DNA from: Protopterus annectens
Lineage: Eukaryota; Chordata; Ceratodontiformes; Protopteridae
NCBI RefSeq assembly: GCF_019279795.1
Contig: NC_056737.1
Location: 1,192,973,515 to 1,193,037,514, forward strand
Direction: 5' to 3'
Length of the DNA: 64,000 nt
How positions within the stretch are numbered: the stretch's first letter is position 1; every line of letters begins with the position of its first letter. A program made the translations under genes and the position numbers. Below are positions 24,010-35,139 of the stretch, piece by piece. Under the pieces are notes generated by a model, which saw nothing but the letters and a program-made list of their open reading frames with translations, was not told the DNA's origin and ran no database searches.

Positions 24010-25486
24010 ATGGCCAAAAACAAAGCAAATAGAAATTTAGATCAACCCCAGAGATGTTGCATAATCATTTTGTTGAGTGTACATTTATTGACTGTAATTG
24101 TGACAATTTTCCTCTTGTTGTGGTTTATCCTACACACAACCACACAAGTGAAAGTGGGAAGGCATGATGAAACGTCTATAGACTGGCATCCAAATTTTAT
24201 CACATACCTAGCCATGAAACGTGTATATGCAGAGACTATGAACATTTCAAATTGCTGGGTTTGTACAGCTATGCCAACAGCATATGGAGGACTGATAATG
24301 TCCGCTGTCCCTTTGGGGATAAATGAGACTTGGGAGAATTTACTTTTTGATACAGGAACTGTGAGAACACAGGACAAAATAGCTTTATTTTTACCTGTCA
24401 CACAAAAAGGAATTGTATGTTTTTTCAAAAATGACACCCTCCAGGTGGGCTGGAGCAATTGTAATATAACCATATCTTACCGATGTTATATTAAGAATGG
24501 TAATGGCAATACTTTTTTCAATACTAATTATGACTCGTATTTGAACTCATTGAAAACAACTATGAATGACATTCGTAAAAATCCAGTTTTGTTTAAACAA
24601 TTGTCAGTTATAGATCAGAAAATGTTTCATGCAGGGCTGATGCGTATTAGTACTAAAGTAGAAAACTGTTATTTTATTTGTGGGGAAAAAGGCATATAAA
24701 TGGTTACCTGAGAATTGGTCTGGCAGTTGTTTTTTGGCTTACTTGGTTACGGCAATAAGACATACTGCAGAATTACCTTCGGGTAAGATACAAAACATAA
24801 GAGAAGCAGCCCAAAAACCCGAAGGTCCAGTTAAAAAACCTGTGAATCCAGTTGGAAAGATCGAAGCTGGCTAGAAAGACCACAATTCAGTAAAAGACAA
24901 AAGCGAATTAACTCATATGGACTTGAGTGGCAGTGTTATATCCTGGGCAGGAATATTCCCAGCCTATGGAGCAGTCAAATCGATCTGGGAGCTGAGGACG
25001 TTGTTGAAACTTCTCGAAGTAATGAGTAATGCAACTTTTTCTGCCCTAGAACTGGTGACTGATGAACTGAATGCAATGAGAACTGTTGTGCTACAAAATC
25101 GGATGGCTGTTGACTTCACCCTAGTGGTGAGAGGTGGTATGTGCGCGCTTATCAAAGAAGAATGCTGTGCTTATATTCCTGACAATCGTCATGAGATCAA
25201 TAACCACCTAGAGGTAATTCAGCAAGTATCAGCCATGACTGAACCAGGCCCAAACCCACTAACGGACTTTTTCCAGAATCTATTTGGGGGGTGGGGTTCC
25301 ATCCTAATGAATATTCTGATTGCCATTTGTGTGACTATACTCCTAATAGGAGCATGTGTTTGCTGTGGAATTCCCTGCATGAAAAGATTAATCAAAGATT
25401 TTATTGATGTATCTGTTACTGAAACTTTGTACCAAGATATTGAGATTGAAAGATTGATCTCAGATGACATTTTTTCTGAAGTATAG
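24010..25486 (+). pseudogene. env: Gamma-type envelope glycoprotein, frameshifted
   Basis: Starts one base after the pol stop. Residues about 17-41 are strongly hydrophobic (signal/anchor type). SU carries CWVC at residues 82-85, the CXXC isomerase motif of gamma-type SU. The first frame stops at 24,699; a second covers about 24,680-24,840; the first frame returns for about 24,844-24,916 with a furin-type RQKR site (24,895-24,906); the TM subunit then runs in the second frame from 24,917 to 25,486. TM shows a hydrophobic N-terminus, LQNRMAVDFTLVVRGGMCA (immunosuppressive-like segment), CX6CC (CALIKEECC), a membrane span near NILIAICVTILLIGACVCC and a cytoplasmic tail. Not translatable as one protein. 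Confidence 0.9.
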
Positions 25487-25592
25487 ATTGAATGACTCGC
25501 CTAGCTGAAAATCCTAAGAGGAAGAAGTTGGGAGATGAAATGACACTATGCATACTTCAAAATAGAATAAAAAGTATTAATAGGGCGGAAAA

Positions 25593-26326
25593 TGTTAGAA
25601 AAATGTGTATTTGAATATATGAGAAATGCTAGTTTAAAAGCAAAGTAGTATATAATGCATTTTATTCTATTAATCATATAGCAGTAAGGATTAATTCATG
25701 TTTAAATGTGAAGTAGTTTTGAAACTGCAGTGTGGCTTGAAGCAAAGCTGGTCTTTGACCCTGGCAGAATGCTAGCTTAGCAAGTTTTCATGTTTATGCT
25801 TTTCACAAGTGATTATCTGCTGGGACAGGAAATTAAATGTGTGAAATAATGAAATCTTCTGCTCTTTCCTGTTGGAATGATTTGGCCTTGTATATGTGTT
25901 ACTGAGATAGCACGCAGCTGTGTGAGAAAGTGTAACAGAGAACAAAGACGTGTATTAAAAGACTGAAGCTGCTATTGTATTCGAACTGATATGAAATCTT
26001 GAAGAAGTAACTTTACAGAAAGACATTATGTCTGACCAGCTGGATAGCAAGGCCGTATTGTATCTAGAGGAAAATTATTTTTTTAAATATACAGCATCAA
26101 CAGATTAATGAATAAAGGACTGTAAGCTAAAGTGATGTAGATGCCCTGTGACATATCACGTCAGTAAGGTGGGCATAGCTTAAATGTTAAACCTATATAA
26201 AATTGTGTGCTTCCTGTTTCATGTCAGACAAAGTTCTGTACTTGTACGTTTTTTGCCTCCTGGTGTACACTAGTAAACTTTTGAATCTGAACCTCCTGTG
26301 TATTGAATTCTTAATTTTATTTAACA
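25593..26326 (+). repeat. 3' LTR
   Basis: 734 bp, same termini as the 5' LTR, preceded by a short purine-rich stretch (AGGGCGGAAAA) that would serve as the polypurine tract. It is followed by ACTAC, the target-site duplication. Confidence 0.95.
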
Positions 26327-27150
26327 ACTACTTAAGGCTCTAGCACCTCAGAATGAAGAAGAAATAGGTGGACTTGTAAAAGAATTGCAGTGCCTCAAAA
26401 TAGCATGTCTGATGGCTATAAAACAGATATGTGGCTGAGTGAGTTATAGAAATAAGGAACTAAAGGAAGGCTGGTGGTGAAATGCAAAAGTCCAGAAAGT
26501 CATCAAAAGAAAGGAGTGCAGGAAAAAGTGGGAGATAGAAAAGATGGACAAGTGTAAGAAGGAATACTGGTTGGCTAACAAAGAAGCTAAGAAAGGAGTT
26601 TCAGTAGCAAAGAACATGGCATCAGAGGCACTCTACCAGCATCTGGAAAGTGACTGAGCAGATGGAACAAAGAAACTCTATCAGGTTGCAAGGCAAAGAC
26701 AAAGCAATAAAGAAGATAGTCAAACAGCCTGTCTAAAGAATGCCAGCAACAACCTACTTACTAGTCCACAGGGCAACAAAGGCAGACAGAAGGAGTACTT
26801 CCAGCAGCTTCTAAATGAAGAAAACCCTCAGGAGCAGTACTGCCTTAGGCAAAGCCTATGATGTAAGATGAAGAGGAACCCACTTTAGAAGAAGTACAAA
26901 CAGCACTAAGTAAAATGAAGTCAGAAAAAGCAGGAGACTCAAATAAGTTCACAGCAGATATGATCAAGATGTTCACTGAATTCAGGGAGAAATGGCTCCC
27001 GACTGCATTCATAGCAGCATGGAGAGAATGGCAGTTCCTAGATGACCGGAGAATAAGTATACTGGTGTCAGATTACAAGAAAACATCCAAATGTAGGAAG
27101 CACACAGGTCAATCTCCTTTCACACTGCATGAAAGTTCTGGTGGAAGTGA

Positions 27151-27660
27151 TTGATTTGTTTTCTCCCTTCCTGCACATCATCTTTACCATCCTGACCCTT
27201 GAGCCCTGTCCGCACTGGGTCTCCCACCTACTCCATGCCCAACCCAGCCTTACTCTGGTAACTGCTAGGGTCAATCACGGACCAAAGACAGCAGAGCTTG
27301 ACACATCTGAGCTTCCATCCAGGAGGTCTTACTAGGGCCTACTCTATTTCACACCCTCCCTTTTGTGGCTTTTGGGGTACGGTCCAGGTAGGCATGCAAA
27401 GTGAGCATGCAGAATACTGTCCCACCTCCATAGCAGCTCAGCCAACCCCACTTTTTTGACTATGCCTTCTTTGGAGATGTCCCCAGCCTTCACTAGGGAT
27501 CATTATCAAGAGTCACCCATGTACTTCCCACCTTCTGGGATGGGCACTCTCATCAGTCCCTGCCACTCTGTCATTCACCTGAGATGCTAATTGAACCCGG
27601 GTCATCTGACTCGTAGTTAGGGCATTATACCTCTAAATCATTGGAGTGGCTTGGAGAAGG
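27151..27660 (-). mobile_element. tRNA-derived SINE-like insertion
   Basis: On the minus strand, near 27,650-27,580, GAGGTATAATGCCCTAACTA and then GAGTCAGATGACCCGGGTTC (box B, GGTTCAATTAGCA) give a tRNA-like head. The body runs about 430 bp towards 27,151. It interrupts the RTE between KVLVEVID and the DQLGFRSR block. The 3' tail family is not recognised, and its target duplication is unclear. Confidence 0.6.
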
Positions 27661-28385
27661 TGACTGTTAAATGAACAGGCAGATTAGAAGAAAGTAAGAT
27701 GGGAAGTGATCAGCTTGGATTCAGATCACGATGCACACCTGACCCCAATATGTGCAATGAGACAGATGTTTGAGAAGAAGCTAGAGATGAGGAAAGAGTC
27801 CAACTGTGCATTCTTAGGCATGGAGGAAGCATATGACAAGGTCCCAAGAAAGCTGATTTGGTCAGTTCTGTGTGTGTTCTAAGTCCTGGAAACTTTGGTA
27901 GAACTAGTGTGGGCTACATACAAAACCCCAATGACTAAGGTACAAAGAGTGTTTGGTATCATAGAGGGGTTTCCAATGCGACTGGGTGTATAACTGGGTT
28001 CAGCTGAGAGCTCACTGCTGTTCAGACTGGTGATGGACTACATCAGCTAGTTACAAAATAAAATTGCCAAGATTCCAAGGGCAACCACAAGGCATTCTAT
28101 AGTTATGTCAGTCTAAATGGCAATGCTCAGATCTGTTCTGAGCTACAACAGAATGGCATTAAATATACTGACCCCAAAGATATTGCCAATATCCTGGCAG
28201 ATCGATTCAGTGCCAACTTCACTCCCCTCTCACCCCCTAAAGGGCCCAGCTTAATATCAAAAGATTGCCAAATTCCGGTAATCGCAGCCACGCAGGTAAA
28301 AAATGCACTCTCCAAAGTTAAGAATACAGCATCCAAGGGACTAGATGACATCCTGGGCTGTGTACTACATGAACTACAAAATGAC

Positions 28386-29045
28386 TTGGCACCTCATCTA
28401 AGTGTCATGTTTAATCATAGCCTCACCTCAGGCTTCATGCCCAATGAGTGGCGCACAGCTACAGTTATCCCACTCCACAAGGGGCGATCTACCTTGGATC
28501 CCAGGAACCATCGTCCCATCAGTCTGACAAGCCTGATCTGCAAAGCCATGGAAGGCATTATCATGGAACTTATAAACAAAGACATTGGCAACCTTCAAAC
28601 ACTGGAACCTACCCAGTTTGGTTTTGTAAAGGGCCGATCTTGCCTCCTCAACCTGACTGACTTCTTTGAATCAGTATCCACTGCCGTGGATAAGGGCAAA
28701 GTGGTCCACACAGCCTATCTGGACCTTGCCAAGGCCTTCAGCACAATCCCCTACTCTGGAATCATAGATAAACTTACTAAGCTGGGCATTAATCCCTATG
28801 TCACTCAATGGGTTGCCAACTGGCTTATTGACAGAACCCACATTGTAAAAGTAGCTGACTCAAAATCCAGCTCCAGACAACAGACAAGTGGAGTACCTCA
28901 GGGTTCAGTCCTGGGGCCACTCTTGTTTGGCATCTACTTCTCTGAAGTACAGGCCAGCACTAAGGGACTCTGGCTAACAAAGTTCACAGATGACTGCAAA
29001 CTGGGAGCCATTATTGAATCCCCAAATGATCTGGATATTCTATAA
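28386..29045 (+). pseudogene. CR1 reverse transcriptase fragment (copy A)
   Basis: 219 aa open frame holding RT motifs 1-C. Motif A is DLAKAFSTIPY, motif B GVPQGSVLGPLLF, and motif C FTDDCKLG: the second and third acidic residues are kept, but the position before them is T instead of A. The frame ends at a TAA at 29,043-29,045 and the coding sense continues beyond it. Needed for target-primed reverse transcription in an intact CR1. Confidence 0.85.
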
Positions 29046-29712
29046 AAGGGCCTTACAGAAACAGATGCTTGGTGCCAGAACCATGGGCTCAGGCTCAATG
29101 CCAAGAAATGTATAGTTATCCCCTTTGGGAAAAAACATGTACCCATGAATTACTACATAAGTGGCAGTACACTAAACACCAAAAGTGTGATAAAAGGGAC
29201 TTAGGGACAAAATGATTGACTTCAACAATTAGCTAAGCTTCTGGTGTCATTCTAAGGGGATCCAGTATCTGTCTGCTTGGTATGACATGGTCGACAGACC
29301 ACGATGCTTTGCCACAGATGGCCAGCACCTGTCTCCCCTGGGATTCCGGATACTGGCTAAGGCTCTTGCTGCCCCTATAGTGCCTTTTTAGGCAAGGTTC
29401 AAATGACAAATTCACTACCGTAACAGGAACAGGCAAGCAAAAACTGAGGGTAATGCTACTCAATGCTAGATGTCTAAATCTCAAAATGCACTCACTCGAG
29501 GCACTCCTTAAAATGGAGAACATCGATATCTGTGCAGTGACTGAGATCTGGTTCAAGGCTCCAGACAGCACCCCTGCACTACCAGGCTATAACTCATACC
29601 ACACTTTTCGACCATGAAACCTGGACCAGAACACCAAAGGTGGAGGTGTGTCCATATTCATTAAGGATATCCACACCTAGTTGCTCAGCATAATGCATCC
29701 AAGGTTATCCAA

Positions 29713-30231
29713 GTGCAACTAACTCTGGGCAAAACTGCAGTCCAAATTGTAACTTGCTACAGATCCCCCACCATGCCCCAGGATTCTCACTCCTCTTTTC
29801 TTGATGTACTGGAAAATATTAGGGTTCAACCAAACACCCTAATAATGGGTTATTTCAACTACCCCACCATTAACTGGGAAAACTACTCATGTACCAACTC
29901 CTCCACACAACGCTTTCTGGAATTCATAAACTCCAATGCCCTGGATCAACTTATCCACATCCCCACCAGGGACAACAATATCCTAGACCTAGTCATTATC
30001 AACATGAGTGACCGGTCTTCCACACATGAAGTCAACGCCTTGTTGGTCCGATCCGACCATAAGCTAATCACCCTTGATATCCACATCCTGCACCCACCCC
30101 CCATTGAGGAAACCACAGTAAAATGTTTCACCAAAGCCAACTTCATAGCTAAACTCACTAAACTAGGTATAAATCCCTATGTCACAAGATGGGTTGCCAA
30201 ATGGCTCACTGACAGAACCAGCAATATATGA
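29713..30231 (+). pseudogene. CR1 endonuclease fragment (copy B)
   Basis: 172 aa frame. GYFNYPTINWEN (the family's GDFNYP with D changed to Y) and LVRSDHKLITLD, the terminal H motif of the APE-type endonuclease, are present. The last 30 residues come from RT after the internal deletion. The frame runs into the foldback element. Confidence 0.8.
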
Positions 30232-30518
30232 TCCAGAAATCACAAAATAAAAGTAAAAATACTAAGTCTATTGCATATAACTGGCTGAAAACAGCCCTTT
30301 ATTAGTAAGACAGACCGGTCATACACTGAAGAAGGCATTGGTTGCCGAAACCGGTCTGTCTTACTAATAAAGGGCTGTTTTCAGCCAGTTATATGCAATA
30401 GACTTAGTATTTTTACTTTTATTTTGTGATTTCTGGATCATATATTGCTGGCCTTGTGTTGTACATTTGAATGGTTTTGGCCGTGCATCAACCTACCTGC
30501 ATAGCATCATGTTGGGTT
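30220..30518 (+). mobile_element. Penelope-like foldback insertion with 14 bp target duplication
   Basis: TCACTGACAGAACC stands on both sides (30,206-30,219 and 30,519-30,532), so 299 bp were inserted in CR1 copy B. Bases 30,218-30,319 and 30,350-30,451 are inverted repeats of 102 bp that look perfect or nearly so. The 30-base loop plus the first arm base carries CTGAAGA (30,326-30,332) and GAAA (30,347-30,350) around a GGC/GCC stem, the same layout as the Penelope-type motifs elsewhere in the window. A further 67 bp unpaired tail completes the insertion. No coding. Confidence 0.85.
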
Positions 30519-32338
30519 TCACTGACAGAACCCACACTGTAAAAGTTGCACACTCCAAATCTGACCTCAAACCAGTGACAAGTGGAGTAACACAGGGTTC
30601 ATTCCTGGGACCTCTCCTGTTTGGTATCTACTTCTCTGATGTACAGACTAACACAGAAGGCCTCTGGCTAATGAAGTTCACAGATGACTGCAAACTAGGA
30701 GCCATAGTTAAGTCCCCAAATGATGTGGAAATCCTACAGAAGGGCCTCGCTGAGACAGATGCCTGGTGTCAGAGCCATGGCCTCAAGCTCAATGCCAAAA
30801 AGTGCATTGTCATTCCCTTTGGTAAAAACTCTGGACCCATGAACTACTACATAGATAGCAGTCTACTTAACACCGAATGTGTGATGAGACCTTGGGACCC
30901 AGGTGGACAGTAGTCTGTCCTTTGATAGTCACATTGCCACAGTAGTCAGGAAGTCCTTCTACGTGGCACACCTCATCATAAAAGGGTTCTCATCCAGGAA
31001 AAAAGAGGTCATTGTTCCCCTCTACTCAACACTCATTAGAGCCATTATAGAGTACAACGCCCCTTTTGGAATGTACCTCACAAGACATCTGCAGCAGCTG
31101 GAAAGACCACAGAAGACCTCACAAAGACGATTACTGGCCTCAAATAGATGCCCTACACTGACCGCCTCAAAAAACTCCAGCTTTACTCCGTAACATATCT
31201 CCTACTCCGAGATGATCTCTGCCTAACATATAAAGCTATATCAAACCCAGATCTGTTGAACATGCTAGACCTAAAGAAATCCCAATCCCTCCAAGTTACA
31301 TGCTCTAGGGACCTAAACCTTGTCACTACAATAAACAGGACATGCTAGGGGGATAGATTCCTGTCCCAGAGACTTCCCATACTCTGGAACAGGCTACCCA
31401 TCTATGTCAAGCAAAGTTCTTCATTAGCACTCTTCAAGAAAAATCTTGATGAGTGGATGGGAAATAGGAAATACACCCCAGGGATCACTTCTGTGTCTGC
31501 TCAACAGTGGCACAGGAAAATAACTTTCTTGGGTGGCGTAAACCAGGGAACCTTGTTGGCTAGGCTTATGTAGGCCCTCAGGTTGATAGCCTAGTACCTA
31601 CCTATGAACCTATGAAGTGGACAGTGGTCTCACCTTCAATAACCACATTGCCACAACAGTCAGGAAATCCTTCTATGTGGCACAACTCATCATTAAGGGC
31701 TTTTCATCCAGAAAAAAGGAGGTCATTGTCCCACTGTACTCATCCCTCATTAGTCCCATTATAGAGTACAATGCCCCATTTGGTATGTTCCTCACAAGAC
31801 ATCTGCAACAACTTGAAAGGCCACAGAAATACCTCACTAAAAGAATCACAAGTCTAAAGCAGATGCCCTATGCTGATCGTCTAAAAAACCTCCAGCTATA
31901 CTCTGTCACATATCACCTGCTCAGAGGCGATCTCTGCATAACATACAAGGCTATGTCAAACCCAGAGCTGTTGGACATGCTACACTTAAAGAAATCCCAT
32001 TCCCTCAGAGCCACAGTCCAGGGATCTAAACCTGGTCATCACAATGAACAAAACATGCTAGAGGGATAGATTCCTGACCCAGAGACTCCCCATACTCTGG
32101 AATAGACTGCCCATACATGTCAAGCTGAGTTCCTCTATGGCCCTCTTCAAAAAGAACATTGACAATTGGATGGGAGAGAGGAAATTCACCCCAGGGATCA
32201 CGTCAATTGTTAGACAGGGGACCAGGTAAGTAATAGCCAGGGGATTGCTATGGCTAGGCTTGTATAGACCCTATGGCCAATAGCTTAGTACCAACCTATG
32301 AACCTATGAACAGATCAACAACGCTGATGTATGCAGAC

Positions 32339-32800
32339 GGGTTCTATATTAGATTATCGAAGTTTCAGAACTTCGAACACCATATGGTCGGCATCATATG
32401 ATCAAAGTACTGAAACTTCAAAAATCTAAAAAAAAATAAAAAATAAAAAACAAAAAAAACAAACAAACAAAAGTAACTTCTTTAAGCAGGGGGCAAGTCA
32501 CCCTGCACCCCCCACACCCCCACTACTTAAATATACCAACTGGGAGATCGCACTATAGCGTAGCAAAGGGAAATCTTCCCTTTCCACACCATACTCTGTT
32601 AAAGTGCGATCTCGGAGTTGGTATATTTAAGTAGTGGGGGGTGTGGGGTGCAGGGGTGGTTGCCCCCCTTAAAGCAGTTACTTTTGTTTTTTTTTATTTT
32701 ATTTTTTTTTTTAGATTTTCAAAGTTTCAGTACTTTGATCATATGGTGTCGACCATATGGTGTTCGGAGTTCTGAAACTTCAATAATCCAATATAGACCC
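32339..32800. mobile_element. MITE M1, full-length foldback, in the RTE YADD codons
   Basis: Terminal inverted repeats begin GGGTTCTATATTAGATTATC on the left and GGGTCTATATTGGATTATT on the right strand, and the two halves pair over about 220 bp each around a short centre near 32,569. The 8 bp ATGCAGAC is duplicated (32,331-32,338 and 32,801-32,808; nine bases if the next G is counted). Each arm holds the shared core: GATCTCGGAGTTGGTATATT, AAGTAG, a G-rich run and GGTTGCCCCCC. The insertion splits the RTE motif C codons between the two aspartates. Confidence 0.85.
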
Positions 32801-33677
32801 ATGCAGACGATGTGGCATTACGGGCAGACTATGAATAAGAATTTCAGCCAAGGGTAAGGAAATGGAATGCAGAGCTGAAGGCACATGGGATGAAGGTGAG
32901 TACAGATAAGACAGTTGTAATGGCATCAAATGGGAGAGATCAGAAGAAACTGAAAATTGAGATAGAAGGGAAAACAGTGAAACAGGTTAGCAGCTTCAAG
33001 TATCTGTGAGGGGTGATTGAGGAGAGGGGAAGCCTAAATGAAGAGGTCAAGTCTAGAACGCAGGGGCTGTCACCAGCTGTCAAAGTGTGTCAGCGGTAGT
33101 GTATGACAGAAGAATGTCAAAGAAGTGAAGAGTAAGGTGAGTGACGAGTACTACTGTATGGTACAGATACCTGGGCAGTGAAGGCAGAGCAGCTGAGGAA
33201 GCTAGAGGTGATGGAAATGAAGTGCCTGAGAAAGTTGTGAGACAGATGAAGAAATGAGGAAGGTGAAAGAAAACAGATTATGGTGGTTTGGTGAATGTGC
33301 AGAAAAGCAGTAGACAATCTGATGAAGAAAATGTTGACAGACAGGGAGAAGGCAAGTAGAAACAAAGGCATCAGGCAAACAGGTGGATGGATTGTCTGAG
33401 GGAATACCTGTGTCAGTCAGGCATGAATGTTGAAAAAGGTATGAGAGTGGCAGTGAAATGAGAGAGATGGTGGCAGTTAACCCAACACCCCGACCCCTTG
33501 TAGAAAATGGGAAAAAGGATGTTTTTAATGATGATGATTTTCTAAAGATGTACTGTAGGTGAACTGGCTTCCTCTGTGTTTCCCTTAAGAGTAGGTGTGT
33601 GAGAATGAATTTATGAATCCTGTAATGGAGTTGTATGCTACTCATGATTAATTTCTCTTGCTTTGTATCCATTGAGT

Positions 33678-33968
33678 ACCAGAATAGGTGCAGCATCTCC
33701 CATGACCTTGAATTGGGCACCTGGTGAGTAACAGAATAGGTGCTGCCTCTCCCAAGATCCTGAATTAGGCATCCAGTGAGTACCAGAACAGGTGCTGCCT
33801 CTCCCATGACCCTGAATTTGGCCCCTAGTGAATAACAGAAAAGATGCAGGAATACCAGAAAAGATGGAGCCTCTCCCATGACCCTGAATTGTGTACCTGG
33901 TTAGTGCCAGAATGGGTGCTGCCTCTCCCATGACCATGAATTGGTTACCAAGTGAAAGCCAGAATTCC
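33678..33968. repeat. 53 bp minisatellite, about 5-6 copies
   Basis: Unit ACCAGAATAGGTGCTGCCTC then TCCCATGACCCTGAATTGGG and CACCTGGTGAGTA. Copies are diverged, and one is interrupted around 33,840. Origin unknown. The minus-strand open frames here (to 225 aa) follow the repeat and have no family features. Confidence 0.85.
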
Positions 33969-34225
33969 TGCTGGAAAACAGCCTTTGTAATGCCAGAACA
34001 CATGAGTGGCCATCCAAAGACCTAATAAATGCAATCCCATTGGTATTTCTTCTTATATGTAAAACTATGGAGAATATTATCTAAGATCTCAGTCCAGGCA
34101 TTGAGAATCTTTAATCCCTGAACCCTCATCAGTTCAGCTGTTGGAAAGGCAGGTTGTGCCTCTTTAATGTTATTAATTTCTTTCAAAAATTCACTGGAGC
34201 ATTGCACAGTGGTCATGCAGTACAT
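33969..34225. other. No gene recognised
   Basis: Short stretch before CR1 copy D with no motif. Confidence 0.4.
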
Positions 34226-35135
34226 ACACCATATACAGGTCTAGCCAAGACCTTTGTCACTATTCCCTGTGCAGTCATTTTTGACAGACTTGTAAATCTG
34301 AATATAAATACTCATGTCATACGATGAACAGCAAACTGGTCATCTGACAGAACCCATGTGGTTAGAATTACAAGCACCACTACTAAAAGCAAAAATGGTA
34401 TCAGTTGTGTACCACATGGTCAGTGTTGTGACCTCTCCTATTTCACATCTATTTCTTAGACCTTCAGGCCAACATTCCTGGCCTATAGTTAACTAAGCTT
34501 GCAGATGACTGCAGATTGGGTGCTGTAATATGATATTTCCCTGACAATTGCTCCAACATGGGTTAGACCATGTTACCAATTGTTTCACAGACAATTGTCT
34601 CAAATTAAATGTGAAAAAATGTAGTATAATTAATTTTATTAAACAAAATATTTTCCCATACCATACACACCCTATCAATCAGACAACACTGCCAGACATC
34701 TACGTACTCCTGTTGATAATTCATTATCATTTGATCATCATGTCTCCACAGTAGTTCTGAAAGCCTTCAGTCTAGCACTTCTAATTTCTAAAGGTATCTC
34801 CACTAGATCCAAAGAGGACTTAATTCCCCATTGTATTTATCTCAACAGACCTATCATTGGATACATTGCACCTTTTGGTATTTGTCTATACATATCACTC
34901 AGCATGAGAGGCTCCAGAGATTCATAGCTAAAAAGACTGGTGGTCCCTTTATTCAGTGATCAAAAATTTTGGTTATCAAGACAGACTGGCAGCCCCTGCT
35001 CTGCATTCAGTTTTTCACTGACTCTTTCATGGAAATCTGTGTTTAGGCTTTTGAGCCATTAAAATTCCAAACCCTTTTAGACCTATCTTACCTCACAGAA
35101 GAAACATCTCTCATATACCTTAAATCTTCATCAAC
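34226..35135 (+). mobile_element. CR1 copy D, old fragment
   Basis: Starts at the RT motif A region (GLAKTF-TIP-like at about 34,240), followed by TANWSSDRTHVVRI (34,330-34,370), a degraded motif B, KLADDC-like text (34,497-34,510; the family's FADDCKLG) and the C-terminal region (SLALLISKGISTRSKEDLIP near 34,770-34,830; PIIGYIAPFG near 34,851). Many stops and small deletions; older than the other copies. Confidence 0.75.
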
Positions 35136-35139
35136 AGAT

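Larger units (their letters stand above)
17201..26326 (+). mobile_element. Full-length gammaretrovirus-type endogenous provirus
   Basis: Two LTRs of about 735 bp beginning TGTTAG and ending TTAACA flank gag, pro, pol and env in the usual order, with a primer-binding-type site just inside the 5' LTR. The 5 bp ACTAC stands directly before the 5' LTR (17,196-17,200) and directly after the 3' LTR (26,327-26,331), a target-site duplication. Gag and Pol share one frame across a single stop, NC has one CCHC knuckle, and Env has CWVC and CX6CC; together these point to a class I (gamma-like) provirus. It is inactive: in-frame stops in gag and pol, several frameshifts in pol and env, a changed RT active site and an internal duplication. 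Confidence 0.93.
29206..31613 (+). mobile_element. CR1 copy B, nested in copy A/C
   Basis: Starts 5'-truncated in the ORF1 esterase end (MTWSTDHDALPQMASTCLPWDSGYW-like wording near 29,280-29,360), then has the ORF2 start (MLLNARCLNLKMHSLEALL near 29,454) and endonuclease (TLIMGYFNYPTINWENYSC near 29,837; LVRSDHKLITLD near 30,044). An internal deletion then joins KANFIA to AKLTKLGINPYVTRWV, removing most of the RT. It is split at 30,220 by a foldback insertion and resumes at 30,519 to the tail at 31,613 (CCTATGAACCTATGA). Frames broken. Confidence 0.8.
28046..32309 (+). mobile_element. CR1 copy A/C, interrupted by CR1 copy B
   Basis: 28,046-29,205 (A) covers the endonuclease-RT linker to the end of the RT palm: SLTSLICKAMEGII, QFGFVKGRSCLLNL, TAYLDLAKAFSTIPYS (motif A), SGVPQGSVLGPLLFGIYF (motif B) and LTKFTDDCKLG (FTDD in place of FADD). 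It breaks off after KGT-LGT-like sequence. 31,614-32,309 (C) resumes at exactly the next codons (VDSGLTFNNHIATTVRKSFY) and ends with the CR1 tail CCTATGAACCTATGAA. A and C are therefore read as one element split by B. It sits inside the RTE. Confidence 0.8.
26327..33530 (+). mobile_element. RTE-type LINE, split by nested insertions
   Basis: Pieces in order, all plus strand: 26,327-27,150 (connector, WWWNAKVQKVIKRKE near 26,465 and LLNEENPQEQY-type wording near 26,808), 27,660-28,045 (RT motif A region AFLGMEEAYDKVPRKLIW, then motif B-like and LLFRLVMDYIS), 32,310-32,338 (LMYAD), 32,801-33,530 (DVALRADYE, KHGMK-like VSTDKTVVM, LKIEIEGKTVKQVSSFKYL, LLYGTDTWAVKAEQ). Joined mentally, they follow RTE ORF2 order without overlap. 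The gaps are a SINE, a CR1 stack and a MITE. The 5' side is cut by the provirus; no endonuclease is seen. All frames are broken. Confidence 0.85.

Noticed and set aside
33202-33879. 225 aa minus-strand frame
   Set aside because: It runs antisense through RTE remnant and the 53 bp array; no domain.
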